Shown here in pieces: positions 1 to 8,336 of a stretch of DNA of 64,000 nt. A program made the position numbers and the translations under genes. Under the pieces are notes generated by a model, which did no database searches, was not told the origin of the DNA, and saw nothing but the letters and a program-made list of their open reading frames with translations. This DNA comes from Ktedonobacter sp. SOSP1-85 (GTDB lineage Bacteria; Chloroflexota; Ktedonobacteria; Ktedonobacterales; Ktedonobacteraceae), in assembly GCF_016587415.1 (NCBI RefSeq), contig NZ_BNJI01000003.1, forward strand, positions 1,798,001 through 1,862,000, in the 5' to 3' direction. Positions within the stretch are counted from its first letter, which is position 1. Every line of letters starts with the position of its first letter.

Positions 1-1145
1 TGGTGCGCGACCTGCTGGAAGAGTTTGTGCAGTCCTTGCAGGAACCCCTGGGTTACCAGCGTGTGCATATCCCGCACATCACGAAGAACGACCTCTACAA
101 GACGTCGGGGCACTGGGAGAAATTCCAGGAGGACATCTTCCGTGTGAGCGGCAAGAGTGGCGAAGACTTCTGCATGAAGCCCATGAACTGCCCGCACCAT
201 ACGCAGATCTATGCCAGCCGCATGCGCAGCTACCGCGAGCTGCCCATTCGCCTGAGCGAGGTCACGACGGTCTATCGCGACGAGTTGCCGGGAACGTTGC
301 ATGGTCTCTCGCGTGTACGCGCGATCACGCAGGACGACGCACATGTCTTCTGTACGCCTGACCAGGTGCAGGAAGAGGTGCTGCGCATCTACTCGATCAT
401 CGAGAACTTCTACAAACCTTTTGGTATGACGCTCGCGGTGCGCCTCTCGCTCTGGGACGAGGAGCATCCTGAGAAATACCTGGGCACGCCCGAACTCTGG
501 AATAGCGCCCAGGAGCAGTTGCGCGCCGTCCTGCGCATGAAGGGCATCGAATGGGTAGAAGAAGTGGGCGAGGCTGCGTTCTATGGTCCTAAGATCGACT
601 TCACGGCCCTGGATGCCCTTGAGCGCACGTGGCAGCTCGCGACGATTCAGCTCGACTTTAACCTGCCTGAGCGCTTCAACCTGGAGTACATGGGACCTGA
701 TGGTCATGCCGCGCGCCCAGTCATGTTGCACCGCGCCGTGCTGGGTTCCGTTGAGCGCTTTATGTCGGTCTTGATCGAGCATTACGCGGGTGCCTTCCCC
801 ACGTGGCTCTCACCAGTGCAGGCCATGATCATTCCCATCGCGGATCGCCATCTCGACTACGCCTACCAGGTGAAACAGTCCCTGCTGGATGTGCGTCTCT
901 CCTCAGCGCGCGAGTCGATTCGCGTAGAGGTTGACGAGGCGCGTGAATCCATGCAGAAGAAGATCCGCAACGCGCAGCTGCAGAAGGTCCCGTACATGCT
1001 CGTTCTTGGTGATAAAGAGGCCGAGAACGGCGAGGTCAACGTACGCCATCGTAGCGGCGTCAACCTGGGCACGCTCTCGGTAAGCGCTATTGCCGAGCGT
1101 ATCAAGCAGGAAATTCTCACGCGCAACGATCTCCCACGCGAGTAG
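1..1145 (+). CDS. thrS: Threonyl-tRNA synthetase, C-terminal part (5' end outside window)
   Basis: This is the catalytic and anticodon-binding part of threonyl-tRNA synthetase, which charges tRNA-Thr with threonine in the cytoplasm. About 380 codons are visible and the frame is open at the left edge, so the N-terminal TGS and editing domains lie outside the window or are absent. Class II motifs are clear: motif 1 near VHIPHI, the zinc-site segment CMKPMNCPHH, motif 2 RDELPGTLHGLSRVR with the following AITQDDAHVF, and motif 3 around PVMLHRAVLGSVER. The C-terminal HGTP anticodon-binding domain begins at about TWLSPVQAMIIPIADRH. The gene is followed by a strong inverted repeat (1165-1221). Identification is secure. 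Confidence 0.97.
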   Translation, partial: VRDLLEEFVQSLQEPLGYQRVHIPHITKNDLYKTSGHWEKFQEDIFRVSGKSGEDFCMKPMNCPHHTQIYASRMRSYRELPIRLSEVTTVYRDELPGTLHGLSRVRAITQDDAHVFCTPDQVQEEVLRIYSIIENFYKPFGMTLAVRLSLWDEEHPEKYLGTPELWNSAQEQLRAVLRMKGIEWVEEVGEAAFYGPKIDFTALDALERTWQLATIQLDFNLPERFNLEYMGPDGHAARPVMLHRAVLGSVERFMSVLIEHYAGAFPTWLSPVQAMIIPIADRHLDYAYQVKQSLLDVRLSSARESIRVEVDEARESMQKKIRNAQLQKVPYMLVLGDKEAENGEVNVRHRSGVNLGTLSVSAIAERIKQEILTRNDLPRE

Positions 1146-1164
1146 CTCGCCAGGTTGCCAACCA

Positions 1165-1221
1165 GTAAAGGGTGTATGCATGGAAAACAGCAAAGCCGTT
1201 TTCCATGCATACACCCTTTAC
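1165..1221. terminator. 24-bp perfect inverted repeat, probable terminator of thrS
   Basis: Left arm 1165-1188 and right arm 1198-1221 are perfect complements with a 9-base loop. There is no long T run, but the position just after the thrS stop fits a terminator. A partial GCGCCGCAG motif follows at 1229, as at several other hairpins in this window. Confidence 0.75.
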
Positions 1222-1269
1222 TTCCTGAGCGCCGCAGACTCGAAGACTCTTTTGAGAAAGGACTTACTC

Positions 1270-1779
1270 ATGGCAACAAAAGAAGGCTGGCGTGGTCGCT
1301 TTTTTGAGGACTTTGAGATAGGCGATATCTACCAGCATCCGCTTGGAAGAACCGTGACCACGACGGACAACATGTGGTTCTCCTTGCTGACTCAGAACAC
1401 GGCTCCTATTCACTTTGATCACTACTACGCGGCACAGACAACATTTGGCAAGCCGCTTGTTGATTCGACTTTTACCCTGGCACTTGTGACAGGCCAGAGC
1501 GTGACGGATATCTCGCAGAACGTCTTTGCCAACCTGGGCTGGGATGAAGTTCGCCTGCCACATCCTGTATTTGAGGGCGATACCATCTACTCACAGTCAG
1601 AGGTGCTGGAGAAGCGTGAATCGCGCTCACGTCCGGATGTTGGGATTATCGCCGTAAAGACCACGGGCTATAATCAGGATGGTAAGGTTGTAATTACCTT
1701 TAAGCGCACCCTGATGGTCTACAAACGTGGGCGGGCACCGGAGATACCGCGCCTGGCGCCCGAAAGTGGAGATGTTTAG
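1270..1779 (+). CDS. MaoC-like hot-dog fold dehydratase
   Basis: A 169-residue single hot-dog protein of the MaoC-like family, which hydrates or dehydrates 2-enoyl-CoA type substrates. Visible family features are FFEDFEIGD at the N-terminus, the substrate segment TQNTAPIHFDHYYAA followed by FGKPLVDSTFTLALVTG, and the later HPVFEGDTIYSQSEVLEKRES. The D and H of the hydratase dyad are probably in the NTAPIHFD region. The ATG at 1270 was chosen because GAAAGGA lies just upstream; the frame is open further 5' but that part overlaps the thrS hairpin. Members of this subfamily act on mesaconyl- or methylmalyl-CoA esters, but the substrate here cannot be read from sequence. The stop overlaps the end of the convergent GNAT gene by four bases. 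Confidence 0.85.
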   Translation: MATKEGWRGRFFEDFEIGDIYQHPLGRTVTTTDNMWFSLLTQNTAPIHFDHYYAAQTTFGKPLVDSTFTLALVTGQSVTDISQNVFANLGWDEVRLPHPVFEGDTIYSQSEVLEKRESRSRPDVGIIAVKTTGYNQDGKVVITFKRTLMVYKRGRAPEIPRLAPESGDV

Positions 1780-2339
1780 CGCTCCTCTCTCCAATCGCTT
1801 GCTAGCATGCCATAAATAGCCATATCAACGAAGTGGTCACCTAGTCGCTGGGCCTGACGAATTGTGCCTTCGTGGAGAAATCCCAGGCGTTCCGCAACGG
1901 CGCGACTGCGCTTATTAGCAGTCGCGCAGTGAATCTCGACCTTGTTTAAGGCATACTCATGGAAGGCATAGGCAATAAGAGCACGGCTGGCCCTGGTCAC
2001 AAGTCCCTTGCCCTGCATAGAGGTATCGACCCAATACCCGATCTCGACCTTGCTATCCTCTCTATCAAGATCATTGAGTCCCAGCGCACCTACAAGCTGA
2101 TCCTGATACCAGAGACCGAATTGAGCGCCTTTGCCATCAGCAAACTGGCGCAATTTGTACTGGAGAAAGCTCTGCGTCTGCTCAAGAGAATTTTCATATG
2201 CTGCCCAGGGCATCCAGACTGCCAGAGCCTCTCTGTTGCGATTGGTCAGATCATTGTAGACCTGCGCATGATGAAGCTCGAGCAGGCGAAGTTGGATATC
2301 GCTATCTACAGCGATATGTAGTGTGGGCTGAGAAGACAT
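1776..2339 (-). CDS. GNAT acetyltransferase, RimJ/RimL-like
   Basis: A 187-residue acetyltransferase of the GNAT superfamily, close to the RimJ/RimL ribosomal-protein N-acetyltransferase group. The core shows WMPWA near the N-terminus, the strand LVGALGLNDLD, the acetyl-CoA loop DTSMQGKGLVTRASRALIAYAF, and the C-terminal VEIHCATANKRSRAVAERLGFLHEG typical of RimL proteins. The ATG at 2339 is preferred over an upstream in-frame ATG because AAAGGA lies 10 bases before it. The real substrate may be a ribosomal protein, another protein or a small amine. It converges on the MaoC gene with overlapping ends. Confidence 0.85.
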   Translation of the reverse strand: MSSQPTLHIAVDSDIQLRLLELHHAQVYNDLTNRNREALAVWMPWAAYENSLEQTQSFLQYKLRQFADGKGAQFGLWYQDQLVGALGLNDLDREDSKVEIGYWVDTSMQGKGLVTRASRALIAYAFHEYALNKVEIHCATANKRSRAVAERLGFLHEGTIRQAQRLGDHFVDMAIYGMLASDWREER

Positions 2340-2463
2340 TAGATAGAATCCTTTCAATTAGTAAACTTGAGCTTGATCATAGGAGGAAACTTCCTATAGC
2401 CTAAAGAACTTAGAGGCAGCCAGAAACTAGATACATAAGAGATGGAAAATTTGTTGATTAAAA

Positions 2464-3333
2464 TCATAGCTGCAGTTGGTAGTAGTGGTCAACGCGTGTC
2501 TGCTGAAAGCCGCAGGATTGATAGAGGCTAAGGGCATGGCTATTCTCTGTTTCCACATCGAGGCCGATACGTTGCCAGCCTTCAGCCAGTAGCATCTCGA
2601 CCGTCATAGTGAGAACCTGGCGCCCCAGGCCCTTTCCCTGGAACGATGGAAGGATACCGAAGGCGGTAATATCTACCTGTCCATCTCCCTCTGCGACTGT
2701 GCTGATGCAGCCTACCGCCTCACCGGAGTCTAGGGTAACTAGAAAGAAACGGCGCGCGGGTTTAAGAATAGCTTTTGCCACCCACGGAGCGACCTCCTCT
2801 TCGGTATCGCCAAAGGCCTGAATGGAAATCCCACTTACCTGCGCGGCTTGAGCAGGAGTCGCCTGGCGCAGGGTGAGGTCATCACGCCACACCGCTGATC
2901 GCTTAATGTCAGTAGTAGCCAGTTCCATATGGTACTCTGAAAGGATATAGGTTCCTCCAGCAGCATGAATAAAGGCCTTGCCAGCCTCCCATCCACCCAC
3001 GCCAATAATGGTCAATTCTTCTTTGGCCTGCTCTCGACAGTAGTTTTTGATCGCGTCTAACAGGCGCCGCCCTACACCCTGGCGACGATATGCAGGATGG
3101 ATCGCGCCAATAACCTCAATGGTCCACTCGCCAAAGAGAAAAGCGACCCCAATAAGCTGCCCTCCTCTGTAGTAGAGAAAGCCATTGCCAGGCTCATGCG
3201 TCAGGTTATCTACATTGACTGCCAAAGGCAGGCCATCATGCTGAGCACAGAGATCCAGCAAAGCCTTAACGTCGGCATGATCTGCTGGAGTGATCTCAGC
3301 TTTAATTACATCTTGTGCTTGGTGCTGTGTCAT
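2464..3333 (-). CDS. Tandem GNAT-domain acetyltransferase
   Basis: A 289-residue protein made of two GNAT domains. The first has the acetyl-CoA loop AIHPAYRRQGVGRRLLDAI (about residues 96-114). The second has GILPSFQGKGLGRQVLTMTVEML and ends in SHALSLYQSCGFQQTRVDHYYQL, the usual family C-terminus. Tandem GNAT proteins of this size include the mycothiol synthase MshD, but the two domains here do not by themselves indicate that reaction. The substrate is unknown. It is probably transcribed alone on the minus strand; about 120 bases separate it from the downstream GNAT gene. Confidence 0.82.
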   Translation of the reverse strand: MTQHQAQDVIKAEITPADHADVKALLDLCAQHDGLPLAVNVDNLTHEPGNGFLYYRGGQLIGVAFLFGEWTIEVIGAIHPAYRRQGVGRRLLDAIKNYCREQAKEELTIIGVGGWEAGKAFIHAAGGTYILSEYHMELATTDIKRSAVWRDDLTLRQATPAQAAQVSGISIQAFGDTEEEVAPWVAKAILKPARRFFLVTLDSGEAVGCISTVAEGDGQVDITAFGILPSFQGKGLGRQVLTMTVEMLLAEGWQRIGLDVETENSHALSLYQSCGFQQTRVDHYYQLQL

Positions 3334-3864
3334 AAAAGTATGTTTCCTCTTCTCAAAAGCTGATCTTTTACTTTCAAGTATTTTTGGGCATGCAGCGACC
3401 CGGAGAATGTCAGGAAGAAGGTTTGTGTAGAGAGGATGTGCTAAATAAGGCTAAAGCTGCATAGCTGAATGCCTTTTATAGAAGTGCTTCCGCGAGGAAC
3501 AAAGGTGATGAGACATGCCGGGTTATCAGATGTGGATAAACGAATATTAGGAATGTCTGTCAGGTGGGTATTACTTAGGCTCTTGTCGCGGAAAGGTTGC
3601 ACAACCTCGTATAGCAGAATGTGTTTTTCATGAATTGTGCCCCTTTCTTTTATCTGAAAACGCCTTGAGCTTGCTCATAATAGCATATTGCCGGGCTTTT
3701 TACAACAAAATTGTAGCAGATTTTGGCTTGTAAGCTTGTCTCAAAGGAGATCTTGCCAGACCTGATACCGATCAGGTAGGATAAGGTTGTGCTTGGAGAC
3801 GCCAGGCGTGATCAGTTTAGGCGAGAAGCCGCTCTGAACAAGATAATATCGAGGAAGAGAGCAA
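3334..3864. other. Intergenic region without a recognisable gene
   Basis: About 530 bases lie between the start of the tandem GNAT gene and a small membrane protein gene. I see no convincing coding frame, RNA gene or long inverted repeat. It presumably carries the promoters of the two divergent neighbours. Confidence 0.6.
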
Positions 3865-4080
3865 GTGAGCATGAAAAATAGCAGTGTTGATAGCAAATCC
3901 TCAAGAGAGACATATATTCAGGATCAGCAAAGATATAGTGTGGGCGAACTGCTGGCGCTTACGGTTCCCCTGGCATCAGTGGTCGCATCAATAGCCTGGG
4001 CTACGGCAACATACTTCATCGTGCGTGAGGTACAGCGAGCACACGTCGAGATTGCACGTATAGAGGCAGAGAGAAAGTAG
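3865..4080 (+). CDS. Small single-pass membrane protein, unknown function
   Basis: A 71-residue protein of no family I recognise. It has a polar N-terminus, one hydrophobic segment at about residues 32-52 (LLALTVPLASVVASIAWATATYFIV) described here only by position and composition, and a charged amphipathic C-terminus ending EIARIEAERK. The likely start is GTG 3865, nine bases after GAGGA; ATG 3871 is the alternative. It converges on the AI-2E transporter gene, nine bases away. Coding status is supported by the ribosome-binding site and the clean membrane-protein composition only. Confidence 0.5.
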   Translation: MSMKNSSVDSKSSRETYIQDQQRYSVGELLALTVPLASVVASIAWATATYFIVREVQRAHVEIARIEAERK

Positions 4081-4088
4081 CCTCTCAT

Positions 4089-5207
4089 TTAAGTCTCCTT
4101 TGGGGTTTCAGGAGAAAATTCTTCGGGATGGGTGGCGCGCCAGTTTGTCCAATAGGCCTGGACCAGAGCCTGGCAGAGACCGGCTACGGGTGCCGCCAGA
4201 ACCGCGCCGATAATTCCGAAGAGGCTGCTACCTATGAGCAAGGCAAAGATAGAGATGATAGGGTGCAGGCCGATAGCATGTCCCAGGATACGAGGAGCCA
4301 GGATTTGTCCCTCTAGGACACCGTTGATAATTGTCACAAAGATCGCCATGATCAGTGCCGTATGCCAGCCGTTCGCGAGGGCAAAAAGCACGCCAATCGT
4401 ACCCGAAATGTACGCCCCAATAATGGGTACAAACTCAAAGACAAAGACGATGATTGACAACAGGATGATAAAGGGGACACCAATAAACGAGGCCCCAACC
4501 GCAGTAATCAACGTAATAATGAGGGCCAATATGATCTGCCCTCGGACATAGCCTCCAAACGAGCGTTCAAGCGTATCGATAAAGAAGTTTATCTTTGCTT
4601 TGAAGCGCTGCGGCGTGTTTTGCCTGAACCAGTGTACAGCCCGTGATCCATCGATTAAGAAGTACAGACAGAATGAGGTTAAGATAATGGCGTTGATGAT
4701 GATCGCGAACAGGTTGCTGATAAAGGGAAGAATATTAAAGACGGCGCCCTGTAGATAGCCCGCAACCTGCTGGAGCGCGCTTACTAATTGCTGTGGAGAG
4801 GAGCCGATCTGGGTCAGAAAGTGAAAGATCGGCTGGAGCTGCTTCTGAAAGGTGGGATGCTGCACAAATGTCTGTAACGAAGTTATAAGGGAGGCGAGCT
4901 GCTGGATGGCTGCGAGTATCACAAAATACAGGAGAGAAACCAGGAGTAGCAGCAGTGCCAGAAAGACCACGGCAATCGCCAGGGGTCGGGGCAACACACG
5001 CTCCAGGATTTTCACCAGGGGATGAATGATATAGGCGATAAGCCCCGCAAGCGTGAGCAAGATGATGGGACCCGCGATAAGGCCAATAAAGCGCGCAAGA
5101 ATACCAACTATAACCAGCCAGGTTAAGAGCGTCACTGAAACGAAGAATCGTTTGCGCCAGAGATCGATAGTTGTTGCCTCGCTCTCTGAAGAAACACGCA
5201 TAGGCAT
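4089..5207 (-). CDS. AI-2E family (PerM/YdiK-type) membrane transporter
   Basis: A 372-residue polytopic membrane protein of the AI-2E transporter/UPF0118 family. It has paired N-terminal helices (LLTWLVIVGILARFIGLIAG, then ILLTLAGLIAYIIHPLV), the family junction PLVKILERVLPRPLAIAVVFL, a long amphipathic middle segment with LQTFVQHPTFQKQLQP, and the C-terminal signature region GVPFIILLSIIVFVFEFVPIIGAYISG followed by GQILAPRILGHAIGLHPI. Family members export autoinducer-2, antiport Na+/H+ or have no known role, so the substrate is open. The start is ATG 5207 or 5201. A perfect 12-bp palindrome lies at 5249-5260 upstream. Confidence 0.9.
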   Translation of the reverse strand: MPMRVSSESEATTIDLWRKRFFVSVTLLTWLVIVGILARFIGLIAGPIILLTLAGLIAYIIHPLVKILERVLPRPLAIAVVFLALLLLLVSLLYFVILAAIQQLASLITSLQTFVQHPTFQKQLQPIFHFLTQIGSSPQQLVSALQQVAGYLQGAVFNILPFISNLFAIIINAIILTSFCLYFLIDGSRAVHWFRQNTPQRFKAKINFFIDTLERSFGGYVRGQIILALIITLITAVGASFIGVPFIILLSIIVFVFEFVPIIGAYISGTIGVLFALANGWHTALIMAIFVTIINGVLEGQILAPRILGHAIGLHPIISIFALLIGSSLFGIIGAVLAAPVAGLCQALVQAYWTNWRATHPEEFSPETPKET

Positions 5208-5248
5208 TGCGGAATCGCTCCTTACTGAGGAAAGCTCCAGCCTTTATG

Positions 5249-5260
5249 GTAAACGTTTAC
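5249..5260. promoter_or_regulatory. Palindrome GTAAACGTTTAC, candidate LacI-family operator
   Basis: A perfect 12-bp palindrome with a central CG, as in LacI/CcpA-type operators. It lies about 40 bases upstream of the minus-strand AI-2E gene and 190 bases upstream of the plus-strand DUF1269 gene. Its function is inferred from form and position only. Confidence 0.35.
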
Positions 5261-5446
5261 GTTGGGATACTTCTATTGTACTGCCTTACCAAACAGGCTC
5301 CCTACCTGTGTTGAAGAGATCACTCCAAAGGGGCAGGAGAAATACTCCTAATATGTGATGGCATATGGGGAGATGCTCATTATAGTGGAGAAGGTAGAGG
5401 GAATATCCTCTACCTTAAAAAGCGACACACAAGGAGATAAAGCGCT

Positions 5447-5965
5447 ATGCAAGCCCCAGCAGGAGGTTCCAAGGAAAATCTTTTCGTGCTCAAGTTTATT
5501 GATGAAGCAACTGCCCAGCGTATGCTTGATGTCATAACCCAACTACAGGCCCAGAAGTTAATTAAATGTGATGATGCCGCTCTGGTCACGCGCAGAGCCG
5601 ATGGGCGTCCCAAGATCCGCCAGGCGCACAACCTGGTGGGCGCGGGAGCGATGGGAGGCGCCTTCTGGGGACTGCTGGTTGGTATGCTCTTTCTTAATCC
5701 ATTGGCTGGTATGGCGATAGGAGCCGGGGTGGGTGCCCTCTCCGGCAAAATGACCGATATCGGCATTGACGATAATTTTATTAAGCAGGTCGCCAACGCG
5801 ATTCAACCTGGAGAGGCCGCACTCTTCCTGCTTACACGCGAGGCGGTCATGGACAAGATCATACCTCAGATTAAAGATATCCAGTTCCAGGTCATCCAGA
5901 CCTCACTTTCAAGCCAGGACGAGGCCCAACTGCGCGAAATGCTCGGCTCAGCCCTCGCTCAGTAA
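5447..5965 (+). CDS. DUF1269 family protein
   Basis: A 172-residue protein of the DUF1269 family, whose function is unknown. Visible signatures are NLFVLKFIDEATAQRMLD at the N-terminus, DDAALVTRRADGRPKIRQ, the glycine-rich hydrophobic middle GAMGGAFWGLLVGMLFLNPLAG with AIGAGVGALSGKMTDIGID, and the C-terminal GEAALFLLTR. The glycine-rich stretch could insert into a membrane; related proteins are often described as putative membrane proteins. AAGGAG lies eight bases before ATG 5447. It is followed directly by a 25-bp inverted repeat, so it is probably monocistronic. Confidence 0.88.
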   Translation: MQAPAGGSKENLFVLKFIDEATAQRMLDVITQLQAQKLIKCDDAALVTRRADGRPKIRQAHNLVGAGAMGGAFWGLLVGMLFLNPLAGMAIGAGVGALSGKMTDIGIDDNFIKQVANAIQPGEAALFLLTREAVMDKIIPQIKDIQFQVIQTSLSSQDEAQLREMLGSALAQ

Positions 5966-5968
5966 AGA

Positions 5969-6025
5969 GTCAGGTGCAACAAGAAGCGCGAGGCTATTGA
6001 CCTCGCGCTTCTTGTTGCACCTGAC
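5969..6025. terminator. 25-bp perfect inverted repeat after the DUF1269 gene
   Basis: Arms 5969-5993 and 6001-6025 are perfect complements with a 7-base loop. It starts four bases after the stop codon. No poly-T tail follows, as with most hairpins of this window. Confidence 0.75.
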
Positions 6026-6076
6026 CGTGCGGTACAATAGAGCTGCATATACATATTTCGTCGAAGGGAGCAGGTT

Positions 6077-7132
6077 ATGACATCGATTGCCATTTTGGGG
6101 GCGGGATGTAGCGGGCTGGCGGCAGCCCATATCTTGCAAGATGCGGGTTGGCAGGTGACGCTCTTTGAGAAGAGCCAGGACATGGGTGGGCGTGCCGCGA
6201 CACGCAGCCGCGAGGGCTTTATCTACGATCATGGCGCACAGTATATCAAGCGGGGAGCGCCTGCCTCGATCTCCTGGATTACGGGGCGCTTTCGTACCCC
6301 TGATCTTATCGATATCGAGAAACCTGTCTGGGTCTTCAATGGCCAGGGAGAGATCCAGGAGGGCGACGCCGAGCAAAACGCCGAGGAGAAGTGGACCTAT
6401 CGCAGCGGTCTGACCACGTTGGCCAAACAGATGGCCAGGGGACTCGACATTCATCTGGAAACACGTATCGATCATGTCCGACAGACTCCTCAAGGCTGGT
6501 GGCTCACATCTGAACATGGAGTAGAGCAAGGCCCTTTCTCCAGGCTGCTCATAACGTTTCCCCTTCCCCAGGCCCGAGAATTACTCCAGAGAAGCCAATT
6601 AGAGCCTGGCTTACAGGAGGCGATAGACACCCAGTTGAGTGTGGCAACCTACCGGCCATTGCTCTCCATTATGCTTGGATATCGTCCTACGCCACAACGC
6701 CGTCCATATTATGCCCTGGTCAATATCGACAAGGCCCACCCCATCTCCTGGCTGGCCTGGGAACACGAGAAAGCGCCAGAGCGCGTTCCCTCGGGTGCGG
6801 GACTCCTTATTGCCCAGATGGCCCCTGATTATAGCCGTGCGCAATGGGAGAGAGAAGACTCGGAGCTTGTGCGAGAGGGCGCAGACATGGTAGTGCAACT
6901 GGTGCAGGAAGAGGGGTTAGCAACCCCCATCTTTAGCGATGTCCAGCGCTGGCGCTATGCCCTGCCTGACCAGAAGGCCGATAGCGAGCAGTTGCACACG
7001 CTTACCCTGCCAGCCGGACTGGCTTTCTGCGGTGATGGCTTCGTCGGTGGTCGCGTCCATCGCGCGCTCGAACACGGAATACAGGTTGCCTCGTTACTGG
7101 CGTACGCGACTACTCTGCCAGATCAACAGTAG
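6077..7132 (+). CDS. FAD-dependent amine oxidase/renalase-like oxidoreductase
   Basis: A 351-residue flavoprotein with the dinucleotide-binding motif IAILGAGCSGLAAAHIL at residues 4-20, the second-strand acid in TLFEKSQDMGGRAATR, and the DHGAQYI segment typical of renalase and related NAD(P)/FAD oxidoreductases. The C-terminus has the FAD-binding segment LAFCGDGFVGGRVHRALEHG. Its substrate is unknown; renalase-like proteins oxidise aberrant NAD(P)H isomers, while other relatives act on carotenoid or amine substrates. It is followed 46 bases later by a glycosyltransferase/acyltransferase pair on the same strand, although an inverted repeat overlaps its stop. The start ATG 6077 has AAGGGAG upstream. 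Confidence 0.82.
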   Translation: MTSIAILGAGCSGLAAAHILQDAGWQVTLFEKSQDMGGRAATRSREGFIYDHGAQYIKRGAPASISWITGRFRTPDLIDIEKPVWVFNGQGEIQEGDAEQNAEEKWTYRSGLTTLAKQMARGLDIHLETRIDHVRQTPQGWWLTSEHGVEQGPFSRLLITFPLPQARELLQRSQLEPGLQEAIDTQLSVATYRPLLSIMLGYRPTPQRRPYYALVNIDKAHPISWLAWEHEKAPERVPSGAGLLIAQMAPDYSRAQWEREDSELVREGADMVVQLVQEEGLATPIFSDVQRWRYALPDQKADSEQLHTLTLPAGLAFCGDGFVGGRVHRALEHGIQVASLLAYATTLPDQQ

Positions 7133-7145
7133 CCGCGTACGCCAG
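7097..7145. terminator. Inverted repeat overlapping the end of the FAD oxidoreductase gene
   Basis: Arms 7097-7114 and 7128-7145 pair at 17 of 18 positions. The repeat includes the stop codon 7130-7132, so the gene's last codons are part of the palindrome. It may attenuate transcription into the glycosyltransferase gene. Confidence 0.55.
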
Positions 7146-7178
7146 TAGCGGCGTCATGAGAAATATAGGAAACCAACG

Positions 7179-8336
7179 TTGGGCAAAGAATATCCCCTTC
7201 AACTGATAACGTGTGTACAACTATTTTTTGCGGCTCGTGTGGTATGGCGTATGGCAAAGAGAGGCGGCGGGAAACGTCTCCAGGCGCGGGAGACAGTGCA
7301 GGCAGCCGGAGAACAGATAGCCGTTATTGTGCCTGTCCTGAATGAATATACACGCCTGGCACCTTGCCTGGAAGGGCTAATGGCGCAGGGAAGCGAGGTC
7401 TGCGAGATCCTGGTTGTCGATGGAGGTTCGACTGATGGCACACAACAACTTGTGACTGCCTATGCCCGGCGCGACACGCGTATCCGCCTTATGGATGCCA
7501 GTCCCATTCCCGAGGATTGGAACGGCAAGGTCTGGGGGCTGCAAACAGGCTGGAAAGCTGTCGCTCCTACAGCCAACTGGATATTAATCATAGATGCGGA
7601 TGTCCGCACAAAGCCGCTACTTACCTCAACGTTACTGGAGCATGCCAGGTCAGCCCAGCTTGATGGGCTGAGCGTGGCGACGCAACAGGAATTGGGAAGC
7701 ATTGGCGAAGGCTTTGTACATCCCGCTCTGCTTACAACGCTGGTCTATCGTTTTGGCGTCCCCGGGAGAGAATTTCAACGCATACAAGACGTTCAGGCTA
7801 ACGGCCAGTGCTTTCTCTTCAGACGCACAGCGTTGGCCTGCTATGGAGGATTTGCCAGCACCCGTTTCTCGGTCAGTGAAGATGTTACTATGGCGCGGAT
7901 GCTGGTCCGCGATAGGTATCACGTTGGCTTCTATGAAGCAGACGACCTCGTATCAGTAAAGATGTATGCGAACTGGCGTGAGGCCTGGCAGAATTGGACG
8001 CGCTCGCTACCCCTGCACGATCATTTCTCAGGAATGCAGACAGCTCTTGGCTGGTTGGAGATTCTCCTGGTGCAGGCTCTACCTCTCCCATTCTTGCTTT
8101 TCCTCCTCCTCTTCCTCCGCACGCGCGATTGGCGTATACTAACGGTAAATGGAGTCCTGGTAGCGATGCGCCTGGGAGTCCTGGTGGGAACGGCGCGTGC
8201 CTATCCCAGGCGCCCATGGTCATACTGGTTCTCGCCGTTGTGTGACCTGCCGGTAGCCATGCAACTGGGCAGGATGGCTTTGAGGCGTAAGCATACCTGG
8301 CGTGGTCGTACCGTCATACGCAGAGGTTCGATATGA
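7179..8336 (+). CDS. Family 2 glycosyltransferase, CruC/CrtQ/HpnB-like
   Basis: A 385-residue GT-A enzyme. The catalytic domain shows VIVPVLNEYTRLAPCL, EILVVDGGSTDGT, the metal-binding DADVRTKP, and the segment PEDWNGKVWGLQTGW, which is characteristic of carotenoid glucosyltransferases (CruC, CrtQ) and the hopanoid-associated HpnB group. A later acidic SEDVTMARML matches the catalytic-base region. One N-terminal hydrophobic segment and two C-terminal ones (near ILLVQALPLPFLLFLLLFL and GVLVAMRLGVLVG) suggest membrane association. The start appears to be TTG 7179 with TAGGAAA upstream. The stop overlaps the next start by ATGA, so the two genes are translationally coupled. The acceptor lipid is not determined; a carotenoid or hopanoid is the best guess. 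Confidence 0.82.
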   Translation: MGKEYPLQLITCVQLFFAARVVWRMAKRGGGKRLQARETVQAAGEQIAVIVPVLNEYTRLAPCLEGLMAQGSEVCEILVVDGGSTDGTQQLVTAYARRDTRIRLMDASPIPEDWNGKVWGLQTGWKAVAPTANWILIIDADVRTKPLLTSTLLEHARSAQLDGLSVATQQELGSIGEGFVHPALLTTLVYRFGVPGREFQRIQDVQANGQCFLFRRTALACYGGFASTRFSVSEDVTMARMLVRDRYHVGFYEADDLVSVKMYANWREAWQNWTRSLPLHDHFSGMQTALGWLEILLVQALPLPFLLFLLLFLRTRDWRILTVNGVLVAMRLGVLVGTARAYPRRPWSYWFSPLCDLPVAMQLGRMALRRKHTWRGRTVIRRGSI

